From: a virus
IMG/VR virus record: IMGVR_UViG_3300027854_000015
Location: 1-21,425 of that record
Length of the DNA: 21,425 nt
Reading direction: 5' to 3' (one strand)
Shown: one piece after another, positions 5,719 through 12,830 of the stretch
Layout of the letters: every line of letters begins with the position of its first letter
Position numbering within the stretch: position 1 is the stretch's first letter
Notes under the pieces: generated by a model
Seen by the model: the letters and a program-made list of their open reading frames with translations, nothing else
Databases searched by the model: none
Told to the model about the DNA's origin: nothing
Position numbers and translations under genes: made by a program

Positions 5719-6866
5719 CAAAACTCCAAACCACACTTCGGGCACTTCACCTTGGTAGCCGCGTCTTGTTCTGCTTCTACATGGGAGCGTTCATGCTGCA
5801 ACTCCCCAACCCGAGCGCGTAACGTTACCACGTTACCGATGTACCTAATACTGGCTTGTAGGTTGATCGCTTCGTAATGGGTATCCTCTAGACGACCAAT
5901 TATAGCATTCAATTCCTTGGCGTCCACCTCAGCAGTAGAAACCTCCAGAAATTCCGCCAACGGAGCGATTTCACGCAACTTCTTAATCTTATTGTACAAA
6001 CTAGCCACATAAGACCAAGATGAAGATATGTCCCCCAGAAATTGTTCAACCCCTCCCAAATTATTCAACCGGCCCCGCGCTGCCCACGCTAAACGCAAAT
6101 TGCCGATCTTACTCTGAAGGTTGTCCGCTGATTCTGTCTCAGGAATAATCAGGGATCCTAGGATCTCAAGCATCGGGAAGAGCCGAAGCTGTCGTTGGTG
6201 GGCTACACTCACCCAATAACTGCGTGCCTCTAGACGGCGTGCGGAGGACTCCAGCGCGTGAATCTCCGTGGCGAGTTGACTGCCTCCCTGAGCCAGAACT
6301 TCCAAAGCAGCGCGGCGGCGATGTGCGTCGACTATCTCATGGGACAAAGTATCTGCTTCACTATTCTTTTGGCGAACACGAAGGTTGGCTTCTTTCTTCC
6401 CAGCCTCTAATTTCTCGGTACCACCGAACGCTCCTAAGATGGCGTTCAGCAGGGAAGGACCGTAGGCTTTCTTGTCCAGCAGAAATTGAGGCTCATTCTG
6501 GGTAGCGAAGATCGGGTCAACGCTAAACTCCCCGACTTGTATCTCGCCATACCCTAACTTTTTGATATCGTCAGGGATGGCCTGATTGAGCTTGGCGAAC
6601 CTTTGTCCATCAATCCAATAAATGCTGGAGTCATCTCGAGTGCGGGTGGCTGTTACCACGTGACTATCTATCTTAGTGGTGAGTTCGAGGGGTAGTTTCT
6701 GACCATTCCGCACAAAGGCGGCGGAGAGATCGTTGCGCAGAAGACCTTTAAGTGCGCGAAATATAGCACTTTTGCCCTTATTGGAAGGACCGACAACTAC
6801 GGTTAACCCGGAGATTTCAAGATCAAAATCGGGCCAGGACTGGAAGTTACTACCGGAGAAATTCAT
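5718..6866 (-). CDS. Rad50/SbcC-like ATPase ending at the zinc hook (N-terminal half only)
   Basis: The 382-residue protein begins MNFSGSNFQSWPDFDLEI and has a Walker A motif GPSNKGKS at residues 26-33 and a Q-loop-like segment (ATQNEPQFLL near 120). About 200 residues of mainly helical, coiled-coil-like sequence follow. It ends with CPKCG (Cys375, Cys378), four residues before the stop, in the form of a Rad50 zinc hook. A complete SbcC/Rad50/gp46 continues past the hook through a second coiled coil to an ABC signature and Walker B; neither is found in this or the adjacent genes. The probable partner is the Mre11-like protein at 928-1932. Its ATG directly follows the stop of GIY-YIG gene 2. 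The family call is firm; whether the short form is native or a truncation is open. Confidence 0.8.
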   Translation of the reverse strand: MNFSGSNFQSWPDFDLEISGLTVVVGPSNKGKSAIFRALKGLLRNDLSAAFVRNGQKLPLELTTKIDSHVVTATRTRDDSSIYWIDGQRFAKLNQAIPDDIKKLGYGEIQVGEFSVDPIFATQNEPQFLLDKKAYGPSLLNAILGAFGGTEKLEAGKKEANLRVRQKNSEADTLSHEIVDAHRRRAALEVLAQGGSQLATEIHALESSARRLEARSYWVSVAHQRQLRLFPMLEILGSLIIPETESADNLQSKIGNLRLAWAARGRLNNLGGVEQFLGDISSSWSYVASLYNKIKKLREIAPLAEFLEVSTAEVDAKELNAIIGRLEDTHYEAINLQASIRYIGNVVTLRARVGELQHERSHVEAEQDAATKVKCPKCGLEF

Positions 6867-7415
6867 CTAGTCGACCGAACACAAGCTGCGTAATCCTTCA
6901 AGGGCAACTTGGTCTTCGATACTCAATTTTTTCCGAGGATATTTCTTGCCCAAACGAGAAGTTCGGATTTTGTGACGTGCTTTGATAGAAAGATGGGAAC
7001 CCCGATTATTTTCTTGCATTTCTTGGAGATGAACCTTTGCCTCGGGACGTTTCCAGTATTCCTGTTGCATTTTCTGTAAATGTGTTATCGCTCGGACGCT
7101 CTCTTTATGAGATTTTCTCATCAATTCCCGAGTTTCTTTGGAATGACGATACCCAGAAAGACCTTCTCCACCATCTGTACAATTCCTCAGGCACCCGGTG
7201 CCGAGGTCCCTACGACCATAGTACGCTATCAATAAAATTTCAGCTTGTATAGCGTCCGACTCTGAAGGGAACTCTTGAACAAGAATCCTGGACCTGTCTT
7301 GAGGAGGACGATGGCCAACAAAGGACGTATATGCGCGGCGGCCTTTCCCCTTTCCAACATAATAGGGAGAGCCATCGGTTCTCAACCATAGGTAAGTATA
7401 GTAGACAGTTTTCAA
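6867..7415 (-). CDS. GIY-YIG homing-type endonuclease 2
   Basis: The GIY-YIG core lies at the N-terminus: YYTYLWLRTDGSPYYVGKGKGRRAY (residues 5-29, the YTYLW and YYVGKG halves), a helix with Glu in QAEILLIAYYGRRD, and CTDGGEGLSG. A NUMOD3-like DNA-binding repeat follows (RHSKETRELMRKSHKES, SIKARHKIRTSRLGKKY). It is 182 residues long. The start is a TTG that overlaps the RecA stop (TTGA) with AGGAA five bases before; the stop is immediately adjacent to the Rad50-like ATG. It therefore sits exactly at the junction between two recombination genes, the usual place for free-standing phage endonucleases that avoid damaging their neighbours. Confidence 0.85.
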   Translation of the reverse strand: MKTVYYTYLWLRTDGSPYYVGKGKGRRAYTSFVGHRPPQDRSRILVQEFPSESDAIQAEILLIAYYGRRDLGTGCLRNCTDGGEGLSGYRHSKETRELMRKSHKESVRAITHLQKMQQEYWKRPEAKVHLQEMQENNRGSHLSIKARHKIRTSRLGKKYPRKKLSIEDQVALEGLRSLCSVD

Positions 7416-8701
7416 TCTTCTTCCTCTATCTGGAAAACTTTCCCTTTAGGCATCTCAACTTCGTCGCCCGGTTCCACAGCAACTTCGCCTTCAAGATAGG
7501 TCTTCTCTGCAGAATCAACAGCTGTGGTAAACTTAGCGGACTCGTCGGAATCTATCAAGCTGGCTGTGAGCTTCTTGAGCTTTTCCATGATGCTCACGTC
7601 CGGTACGGCAACCAGATGCTGAATGGCCTGCTCTTTGTTATCGAATGTAGCTATGAGATTCTTTTCATTGCCTAGGATCCACTTCGGCTTAACATATTCC
7701 AACAGACCATAAGCACGAGCTAACTCCCGCACGCTCATCCAATCATCAATGCCTTGGCCGGGGCGAACGTAGATTAGACCTTCACGGTACCCCATGCCCG
7801 TGACCTTGTTCTTCAGGGTGCGCGCCCGAACTTGGTTCACTACGAATTTGCCTTCTGTCTCGGGAGTTTGGGGTTCAACCAACCAAGGATCTTGGCCTTC
7901 TTTACCGGCAAAAGGACGCAAAGCCTTCATGAGTTTCAACTCTATCATAACCGACGGAGTGAAACGGCAGCAACGCCCACCTGGCAACGTGTAGGGCAGA
8001 TTGGTGAATGTGGGGTACTTCTGGGCTTGTTGCGCATCCATCGAATCTTCGATGCGATCGCGGGTCTGATTGACCATCATAAAGTGACAGTCGTATTCCG
8101 CTGCCCAGGGCAGCAGTAAATCAAAGAACATACTCATGCTGCGGGCATGGTTTGCACCGAACCCTTTGAATGCCTTTCCCTTCAGGATATCATCCATAGG
8201 AATCTTGGATTTCATACGCGGGATTGAGTCGAAGATGAAGAAACGAATACCTTGCCGCATGCGACGACAGACATCTTGTATGCAGGCTTCTACGGAATCA
8301 GGCTGCTCAAAGTGACAGAGCCGGGGATCCACACCCACGCGCTGTATGAAAGGCACTGTCCCGGTCCGTTCAAAATCGTAATCAGCCAGCGGCTCTCCGG
8401 TGAACTTTTGATAATTCGCTGCGATAGCGTAGGTCAGAGTGGACTTGCCGGCACCTTCATTCCCGTGTATCTGGCTAACCCGACCCCGGCGTCCGGTTCC
8501 ACGCAACCCAAGGACGTTGTCTAGGACAATCAGACCGTAGGGCACCAGCTCTTCTACATCGTCGGTTTGCAAAACATGAAAGTCAGGCTTCTCTTCCTTT
8601 TGGGCCTTTAGATACGTCTCACGCCGTTCGGCGGCGGTCATGTTACGCGGGTGCTTCGCCTTCTTCTCTTCCTCTTTGGAAACAATTTTCTTTGGGGGCA
8701 T
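7412..8701 (-). CDS. RecA/UvsX-family recombinase
   Basis: ATP-dependent strand-exchange protein of the RecA/RadA/UvsX superfamily, 429 residues from the ATG at 8701. That start has AGGAGA three bases upstream; the longer frame to 8767 would overlap ruvC and has no such site. Walker A GNEGAGKST is at residues 80-88, the conserved acidic segment DYDFERTG near 108-115, Walker B FFIFDS at 154-159, and MMVNQTRD at 208-215 gives the sensor Gln. GGRCCRFTPSVMIEL follows the position of the DNA-binding loop 2. The N-terminal 45 residues are lysine-rich and the C-terminus is very acidic (QIEEED), as in RecA proteins. The gene overlaps endonuclease gene 2 and follows ruvC by 7 bases. Confidence 0.88.
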   Translation of the reverse strand: MPPKKIVSKEEEKKAKHPRNMTAAERRETYLKAQKEEKPDFHVLQTDDVEELVPYGLIVLDNVLGLRGTGRRGRVSQIHGNEGAGKSTLTYAIAANYQKFTGEPLADYDFERTGTVPFIQRVGVDPRLCHFEQPDSVEACIQDVCRRMRQGIRFFIFDSIPRMKSKIPMDDILKGKAFKGFGANHARSMSMFFDLLLPWAAEYDCHFMMVNQTRDRIEDSMDAQQAQKYPTFTNLPYTLPGGRCCRFTPSVMIELKLMKALRPFAGKEGQDPWLVEPQTPETEGKFVVNQVRARTLKNKVTGMGYREGLIYVRPGQGIDDWMSVRELARAYGLLEYVKPKWILGNEKNLIATFDNKEQAIQHLVAVPDVSIMEKLKKLTASLIDSDESAKFTTAVDSAEKTYLEGEVAVEPGDEVEMPKGKVFQIEEED

Positions 8702-8708
8702 GGCTCTC

Positions 8709-9248
8709 CTAGATACTAGATGTTTTTGAATCTGACCAGATCCCGTAGTGGGCCAACAACAGAGCATCCGCCCTGCCTATGTCCTTCTTTCGGGAAAGTT
8801 CGGAAGCCGCTTGAGGATACAACTGGATAGCACGCTGCCTAGCCGCGTCTTTTTCTTTCGGCATATCTTTCATGAGAACGCTCTTCCAGGTGGTTGGGTG
8901 TACGAGAGAATAGGGAATCTCGAGAGCGGAAAGCATACCTCGCCATAGGCCAAATCCCATGCCAAAATTAAACATAGACGTCACTCCCTGATCCGGCATA
9001 GCGGAAACTTTTTCTAGGACACAGACAACTTCTGCGACTCCAGAAGGGAAGAAAGCGAAGTCCTTGAGAGCGCGAGCCATCGCTATTTCGTTGTATTCGT
9101 TCTTTATTTTGGGTTTTGCTTTGGTGCCGCTTTTCACTTGGAAAAGAGGAGGGTCAAAGAAACGTACTGTCTTTACCCCGTCGCAGATCTCGATTCTTGC
9201 CAAAGCGCCGGTTTGTCCCGGATCTATACCTAAGAAGATTTTTCCCAT
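8709..9248 (-). CDS. ruvC: RuvC-like Holliday junction resolvase
   Basis: RNase H-fold endonuclease that cleaves Holliday junctions and branched phage DNA. The catalytic acids can be placed: GIDPG (Asp9), VLEKV (Glu79), and the C-terminal IGRADALLLAHYG (Asp161 and its neighbours). At 179 residues the length is right for RuvC and its phage relatives. The ATG at 9248 is the first in frame after a stop; it has no Shine-Dalgarno at normal distance, but AGTATTTAAGCC lies just upstream. Its own stop overlaps a similar AGTATCTA element ahead of recA. It is the first gene of the recombination set downstream of the accessory island. Confidence 0.85.
   Translation of the reverse strand: MGKIFLGIDPGQTGALARIEICDGVKTVRFFDPPLFQVKSGTKAKPKIKNEYNEIAMARALKDFAFFPSGVAEVVCVLEKVSAMPDQGVTSMFNFGMGFGLWRGMLSALEIPYSLVHPTTWKSVLMKDMPKEKDAARQRAIQLYPQAASELSRKKDIGRADALLLAHYGIWSDSKTSSI
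8710..8717 (-). promoter_or_regulatory. AGTATCTA motif upstream of recA
   Basis: Overlaps the stop of ruvC and merges into the AGGAGA ribosome binding site of the recombinase gene. It is identical to the copy at 16826-16833. Confidence 0.35.
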
Positions 9249-9254
9249 AGGGCT

Positions 9255-9262
9255 TAAATACT
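9255..9262 (-). promoter_or_regulatory. AGTATTTA motif upstream of ruvC
   Basis: Lies 6 bases upstream of the ruvC ATG, in true intergenic DNA at the head of the recombination cluster. It continues as AAGCC, a tail shared with the copy upstream of the 255-aa gene at 16818. The rest of the 193-base gap (9249-9441) holds no ORF or strong -35/-10 pair that I can defend. This is the best place to look for a transcription start, since the divergent gene at 9442 begins on the other side. Confidence 0.4.
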
Positions 9263-9441
9263 ACTAAACTTACTCCTTTGGGACGAACGAGAGGGCAAAG
9301 TCAATTGATCTTGTCTAAAAGCAAGGCCAAAACCAACACCAATATGAGAACCCAATTGCTGCACGCGCTGAAGAGATCTCGCAAATCTGTAGTTTAACTG
9401 TATTTGACCAATAACCAGTAGAGCTAAACAGGGAGCCCACA

Positions 9442-9891
9442 ATGAAGATTGGCAAAGTTCTGATCGCGATATTCGCCCTTTGTTCGCTATGCTTTTCGAT
9501 GACGCCTGAAGACGCGGTTCTCCAGACGCCAGCGGTTCAAGCACAGTTGGTCACGCTGTACAAGCGGGCGTCTCTCACCTATATGAATTCGGACCATCAC
9601 GAGGAATACTCCTTCACTGTTAAGGCGAACGGTGCGCCGAATGAGATTACCTCCAGCGAGAGCTTCAATTCCAACGTGGTCGTGGTGAAGTCTAGCGACA
9701 AGGCAATAATCCATACGCACCCTGCCACTTGTAAGCCACAGCCTTCTCCTGGGGATATACAGGTAGCGCAGAGGTCGGGGGTGCCTAACTACGAATTAAG
9801 CCGGGATGCTCTCTATGTTGCTATGCCTGATGGAACTGTCCGTAAGGTAGGCAACGTCAACCTGAAGCATGGTGTTCTGGAAATCAAGTAA
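9442..9891 (+). CDS. Exported JAMM/DUF4329-like putative metalloprotease
   Basis: 149 residues on the strand opposite to most genes. The start has AGGGAG seven bases upstream. Residues 1-19 form a Sec signal peptide (MKIGKVLIAIFALCSLCFS) with cleavage after Ser19 likely. The mature part carries HTHP (His91, His93), then PSPGD (Ser102, Asp105) and glutamates near residue 54, which together resemble the JAMM/MPN metal site (E...HxH...SxxD); the spacing from the second His to Ser is one residue longer than the textbook form. DUF4329-type domains share this arrangement and the following region (VPNYELSRDALYVAMPDG). It could be an isopeptidase or peptidase acting outside the cytoplasm. No phage replication role is expected, so it is likely accessory cargo. 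Confidence 0.6.
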   Translation: MKIGKVLIAIFALCSLCFSMTPEDAVLQTPAVQAQLVTLYKRASLTYMNSDHHEEYSFTVKANGAPNEITSSESFNSNVVVVKSSDKAIIHTHPATCKPQPSPGDIQVAQRSGVPNYELSRDALYVAMPDGTVRKVGNVNLKHGVLEIK

Positions 9892-9993
9892 CTCCGCTCG
9901 TTTTGCCCACTCCTGGAACATTGCGATCGGCTAACCACTAGCACACGACAAGTTAGCCTCAAAGTAATATGTTACTCCGCCAGTTGCGGAACG

Positions 9994-10053
9994 TCAAGCA
10001 CAATTCCGATTATCACCTATCGTAAATGGGAATTCTCTCAATAGGTAGTTCAT
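9994..10053 (-). CDS. Possible 19-aa ORF with strong ribosome binding site
   Basis: ATG at 10053 follows GGAGGAGAC, an excellent Shine-Dalgarno though close to the start. The peptide would be MNYLLREFPFTIGDNRNCA. The start context GGAGACATGAA is shared with the secreted-protein gene just upstream (start 10310), so this may be a degenerate copy of a start region or a remnant of a lost gene rather than a functional peptide. The rest of 9892-10070 shows only weak inverted repeats between the convergent genes. Confidence 0.25.
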   Translation of the reverse strand: MNYLLREFPFTIGDNRNCA

Positions 10054-10070
10054 GTCTCCTCCGAAAATGC

Positions 10071-10310
10071 TTACTTCAACCCATCTGGGATCGGCGGATG
10101 CGGAATTGCATCATGACAAGCGATCCCACCATATCGAGCTTCTTGTAGAGACCCTATACAGATTTCAGATACAAGAAAACCGCCCCGATCATCGGGAACT
10201 GTTACTACCATCAAGTTATCTCCCCTATAAATAACTACATCAGAGATATACTTTGGTGTCGATGATGCAAACATCGAAAGACCCAAAAGTACAACCAAAA
10301 TTTTCTTCAT
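10071..10310 (-). CDS. Small exported protein, 79 aa
   Basis: Starts MKKILVVLLGLSMFASS, a Sec signal peptide with basic n-region and hydrophobic core. The mature part of about 60 residues is beta-rich (YISDVVIYRGDNLMVVTVPD) with Cys52 and Cys66 able to form a disulphide, ending in PHPPIPDGLK. AAGGAG lies just ahead of the ATG. It begins 7 bases after the end of the trypsin-like protease gene, suggesting co-expression and possibly a substrate, inhibitor or chaperone role for that protease; this is inference from adjacency only. Confidence 0.6.
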   Translation of the reverse strand: MKKILVVLLGLSMFASSTPKYISDVVIYRGDNLMVVTVPDDRGGFLVSEICIGSLQEARYGGIACHDAIPHPPIPDGLK

Positions 10311-10316
10311 GTCTCC

Positions 10317-11237
10317 TTATATTCCTTTGGCGGACTGGTATATGTGTTTAAGCAAGCGTCCAAAATATTTCATGGCACTATAAACCGGACCCGCTGCCCT
10401 GCGGACTGTCCACGCCAAGACCTTTACCACCTTTGACAGAATAGGAAATGCGAGGATAAGAGCAATCAACGCCAAAGTCGGCTGAAGCATATCAATATTC
10501 GTAGCAGCGGGAGTAGGTGCGGGTGCATTGACGGATACGGCCACTGACGTGCGATTGTCGGGCAAGTAAACAAACGTGCCGTTTCCTTCAGCCTGCGCGA
10601 TTTGGTCGGAAGTAAACGCAAGCGGGTAGACACCCGCAAACATTCCGTATTCAATGCCGTATGTCAAGACGCCCGCGATGTGGCTGTCCTCTGCACTGAA
10701 TACCGCGCTACCAGAATCACCGCCAACCACGGGGCCGCTCAGCATGAGAAAGGAGCTTACCACGTCTATTACGTCACCGTCGAGTGGGTTTATGACCGAC
10801 CCTGTAACATATCCCTCCCGGTATTGATTGTTAATCATGCCCGGATTTCCCCACATGTAATAGTGGTCGCCCTGCCTTAAAGGAAGAGCGGAACCATAAT
10901 CAACTAAATTCTTGAAAGAGACGCCGGGGATAACGAGAAGCATGTGGTCTTGGTGGTCTAGATATCTCTCGGAGACATCCAAAGGATGTTGGAATGGCTT
11001 TCGGCTCTGGTCGAGGTACACAACGGCACCAGCAATGTTGCAGTGCTCGGCTGTGAGCAGGACGTGCTCGGAGATGGCAGTCGCAGAGCAACCGGCACTC
11101 TCATGTTCCTTTTCGTTCAACATAACGATAGAGTGAGTTGCCTTGCGCTGCACGACCTTCATCGCCGGTGTAACGGTGGCGAACAATGCATAGGGCGCGA
11201 GCAAAAGCCAGAGTAATGTTTTACGAAGGAAGTTCAT
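10317..11237 (-). CDS. Exported trypsin-like serine protease with C-terminal membrane anchor
   Basis: 306 residues. An N-terminal signal peptide (about 1-20, FLRKTLLWLLLAPYALFA) precedes a chymotrypsin-fold protease: His65 in LLTAEHC, a likely Asp97 in LDHQDHMLL, and Ser175 in GGDSGSAVF, followed by IAGVLTYG. Cys50 and Cys66 bracket the catalytic His as in the usual disulphide. A linker rich in Ala, Pro and Thr (about 236-246) leads to a hydrophobic helix at about 251-275 and a basic 35-residue tail, so the protein would be held in the membrane with the protease outside. AGGA six bases before the ATG supports the start. Tailed phages rarely encode such enzymes; a role in envelope modification, superinfection exclusion or defence is possible but not shown. 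Confidence 0.75.
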   Translation of the reverse strand: MNFLRKTLLWLLLAPYALFATVTPAMKVVQRKATHSIVMLNEKEHESAGCSATAISEHVLLTAEHCNIAGAVVYLDQSRKPFQHPLDVSERYLDHQDHMLLVIPGVSFKNLVDYGSALPLRQGDHYYMWGNPGMINNQYREGYVTGSVINPLDGDVIDVVSSFLMLSGPVVGGDSGSAVFSAEDSHIAGVLTYGIEYGMFAGVYPLAFTSDQIAQAEGNGTFVYLPDNRTSVAVSVNAPAPTPAATNIDMLQPTLALIALILAFPILSKVVKVLAWTVRRAAGPVYSAMKYFGRLLKHIYQSAKGI

Positions 11238-11331
11238 AAAGCGTCCTGGCGGCGTAGTCAGAGCATTTCGCCGTGGATTTCCCGTCTACTTTCGTAGCCC
11301 TCTGCTCGGGTACTAATCGAGGCCCAGAAAG

Positions 11332-12063
11332 TTAGATTGTTAAAACCTGGACTGGGAAGCCCGCTGACTCTTTTTCTTTTTCCAAGAAACACTGCTTGAT
11401 GGTTTGCATCCAGATCTTTTTGTCACTTCGTTTCAAGGGATCATCTTGCCAGCGGTAGCCGCGAGCCTTTGCCAAATCGCGATCATCGTAAGAAACTAAT
11501 GCCTGAATGTCAATGTTTGGTTGTCTAGCGAGAAACAGAACCCGTTCCAGATCGTACTGATCAAGGATACGAAGCATAGTCATAACGTCGAAAATGGCTC
11601 TATGAGGGAAAGGATTTAGGAAGGAGTGGTCCGCCGCCATATATGAAAGTTTGCGACTCATCTTTTCCGGGAACGGAAGTTCGATGTCCGTGTTGGTGTC
11701 AATCCACAGTTTGTTCGGATCAGCATCGTAGCCGGGGCACTTACACCAAGCATTGAAGAAAGGACGGTCAAACCTTGTACCGTTGTGAGCACAAGCCACG
11801 TCGGCTGTCTGGTACCAGGACAGCACTTGCTTTAACGCCCGTTCGCTTTGGTAACCATACTTACCACAAAGTTCCGGCGTGATGCCTGTAACCCCGGAAA
11901 CAACCGAATCCCACACGGCATTCGGGCCAGGATCAACAAGGAATCCCATAACTTTGACTGGTGCTCTTAGAGAAGTTTCCCAAAGCACCATGCCAACTTC
12001 TGTTATGGAGTTTACTACCGGGTCTAGGCCGGTGGTTTCGAAATCCAGTCCGAGGATTAGCAT
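11332..12063 (-). CDS. DnaQ-like DEDDh 3'-5' exonuclease
   Basis: Exonuclease-superfamily protein of 243 residues. Exo I is DFETTGLDP (Asp7, Glu9), Exo II is VACAHNGTRFDRPFF (near residues 89-103), and Exo III is PHRAIFDVMT (near 153-162), with His giving the DEDDh type. The C-terminal segment (LAKARGYRW...KKIWMQTI) resembles an extension found in phage and bacterial epsilon-like exonucleases. It probably proofreads or trims for the phage polymerase, which is not in the window. Its ATG overlaps the end of GIY-YIG gene 3 by 7 bases. A 94-base gap after the stop, before the protease gene, holds no recognisable feature. Confidence 0.85.
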   Translation of the reverse strand: MLILGLDFETTGLDPVVNSITEVGMVLWETSLRAPVKVMGFLVDPGPNAVWDSVVSGVTGITPELCGKYGYQSERALKQVLSWYQTADVACAHNGTRFDRPFFNAWCKCPGYDADPNKLWIDTNTDIELPFPEKMSRKLSYMAADHSFLNPFPHRAIFDVMTMLRILDQYDLERVLFLARQPNIDIQALVSYDDRDLAKARGYRWQDDPLKRSDKKIWMQTIKQCFLEKEKESAGFPVQVLTI

Positions 12064-12770
12064 GCTGGTCTACCTAATACCGGGGTTCTGTTTTTGGGAA
12101 CAATTCCCCTCTCCTTCATAGTTGCGCTGATCTTTCGTTTGGTCTCCTCCGAGCGTTTCTGAACACCTATCTTCCCCTTGTTCCAGGGAATACGGCCTTT
12201 CTTCGCCCGACTCATCTTTGTTCTTGATTCTCCTGAATGGTGAAACCCCTTTGGTAGACCGTGGTGCCCTTTGACCATAACCTTTTTCCACGTCTCTTTC
12301 TGTTTCTCAGTCTGACCCCTCAACAATTTCGTGACGCGCACTTTGGCGATAGTCTCAGGAAGGCGGGCAAGTTCCAGATTGGCCAACTGGAGATCCGTCT
12401 TGGGAGCGGCTTTCATCTTTGCTATGGTTTCGGGGGAGGGTTTCCACCCCTTATTGACGTAAGCCGTCCCCTCACCGCCTGGTCGAAGATTGTACCCAAT
12501 AGAGGGGTTCTGTGAATCGTATTCCGCAACTAGAACTCGTTCCCAAAAGCATATCTCCTTGTCTGACTTCAGCGAAGATATAAGGGGAAAGATGGCCCAA
12601 ACATACGGCGGGTACTTTCGCATGGCAGCAAACAGGTGAGAACGGCCCTCGTATCGTTCAGTTCTAGCTGAGGACAGTTTGTCGCGGAGATACTTCTTCA
12701 GATCAGAGGTGATAGTCTTGCCGATGTAGATCTTGCCGTTTTCCTGGTTGAGGATCATGTACACAAACAT
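12057..12770 (-). CDS. GIY-YIG homing-type endonuclease 3 with NUMOD3 repeats
   Basis: Begins MFVYMILNQENGKIYIGKTI, a clear GIY-YIG motif pair, with a helix carrying Glu (FWERVLVAEYD) and GYNLRPGGEG closing the nuclease domain by residue 101. Then come NUMOD3-type repeats (PSPETIAKMKAA, SGESRTKMSRAKKGR, SEETKRKISATMKERG) and lysine-rich linkers that bind DNA in the minor groove in related enzymes. It is 237 residues long. It sits between the ssDNA-binding protein and dnaQ genes, overlapping dnaQ. The ribosome binding site AGGAGC lies in the 3' arm of a hairpin immediately upstream, so translation is probably restrained when the message comes from upstream promoters, as described for I-TevI of T4. 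Confidence 0.88.
   Translation of the reverse strand: MFVYMILNQENGKIYIGKTITSDLKKYLRDKLSSARTERYEGRSHLFAAMRKYPPYVWAIFPLISSLKSDKEICFWERVLVAEYDSQNPSIGYNLRPGGEGTAYVNKGWKPSPETIAKMKAAPKTDLQLANLELARLPETIAKVRVTKLLRGQTEKQKETWKKVMVKGHHGLPKGFHHSGESRTKMSRAKKGRIPWNKGKIGVQKRSEETKRKISATMKERGIVPKNRTPVLGRPAC
12075..12081 (-). promoter_or_regulatory. GGTATTA motif upstream of dnaQ
   Basis: Falls inside the last codons of the endonuclease gene, 11 bases before the dnaQ ATG. If it works as a promoter, dnaQ could be expressed independently of the inserted endonuclease. Confidence 0.3.
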
Positions 12771-12772
12771 AA

Positions 12773-12804
12773 AAAGCTCCTACAGTTGATACTGTAAGAG
12801 CTTT
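12773..12804 (-). promoter_or_regulatory. Hairpin hiding the ribosome binding site of GIY-YIG gene 3 (also terminator-like)
   Basis: Arms 12773-12786 and 12791-12804 form a 14-bp stem with one G-U pair and a 4-base loop. On the minus-strand RNA the 3' arm contains AGGAGC, the only Shine-Dalgarno for the ATG at 12770, and is followed by a U-run that gives the structure an intrinsic-terminator look. It could thus both end the ssDNA-binding protein message (stop at 12831) and block endonuclease translation. The loop and adjacent bases carry an AGTATCA element. Confidence 0.75.
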
Positions 12805-12830
12805 AGATAGTCCGTTTAGCTACGGATGAG

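Noticed and set aside
9403-9433. TTGACC ... TAAACA as a promoter for the JAMM-like gene
   Set aside because: The two hexamers are only 15 bases apart and the second is a poor -10, so the pair is not convincing.
9254-9544. Minus-strand 96-aa frame ahead of ruvC
   Set aside because: It overlaps the JAMM-like gene antisense over its first 100 bases, has no ribosome binding site at its start and has unlikely composition. Its ending in SSI-stop is produced by the AGTATTTA element, as in three real genes.
9929-9990. Inverted repeats 9929-9935/9952-9958, 9963-9967/9972-9976 and 9976-9980/9986-9990 as terminators between convergent genes
   Set aside because: Stems are only 5-7 bp, one with a 16-base loop, and no T-run follows on either strand, so a terminator call is not supported.
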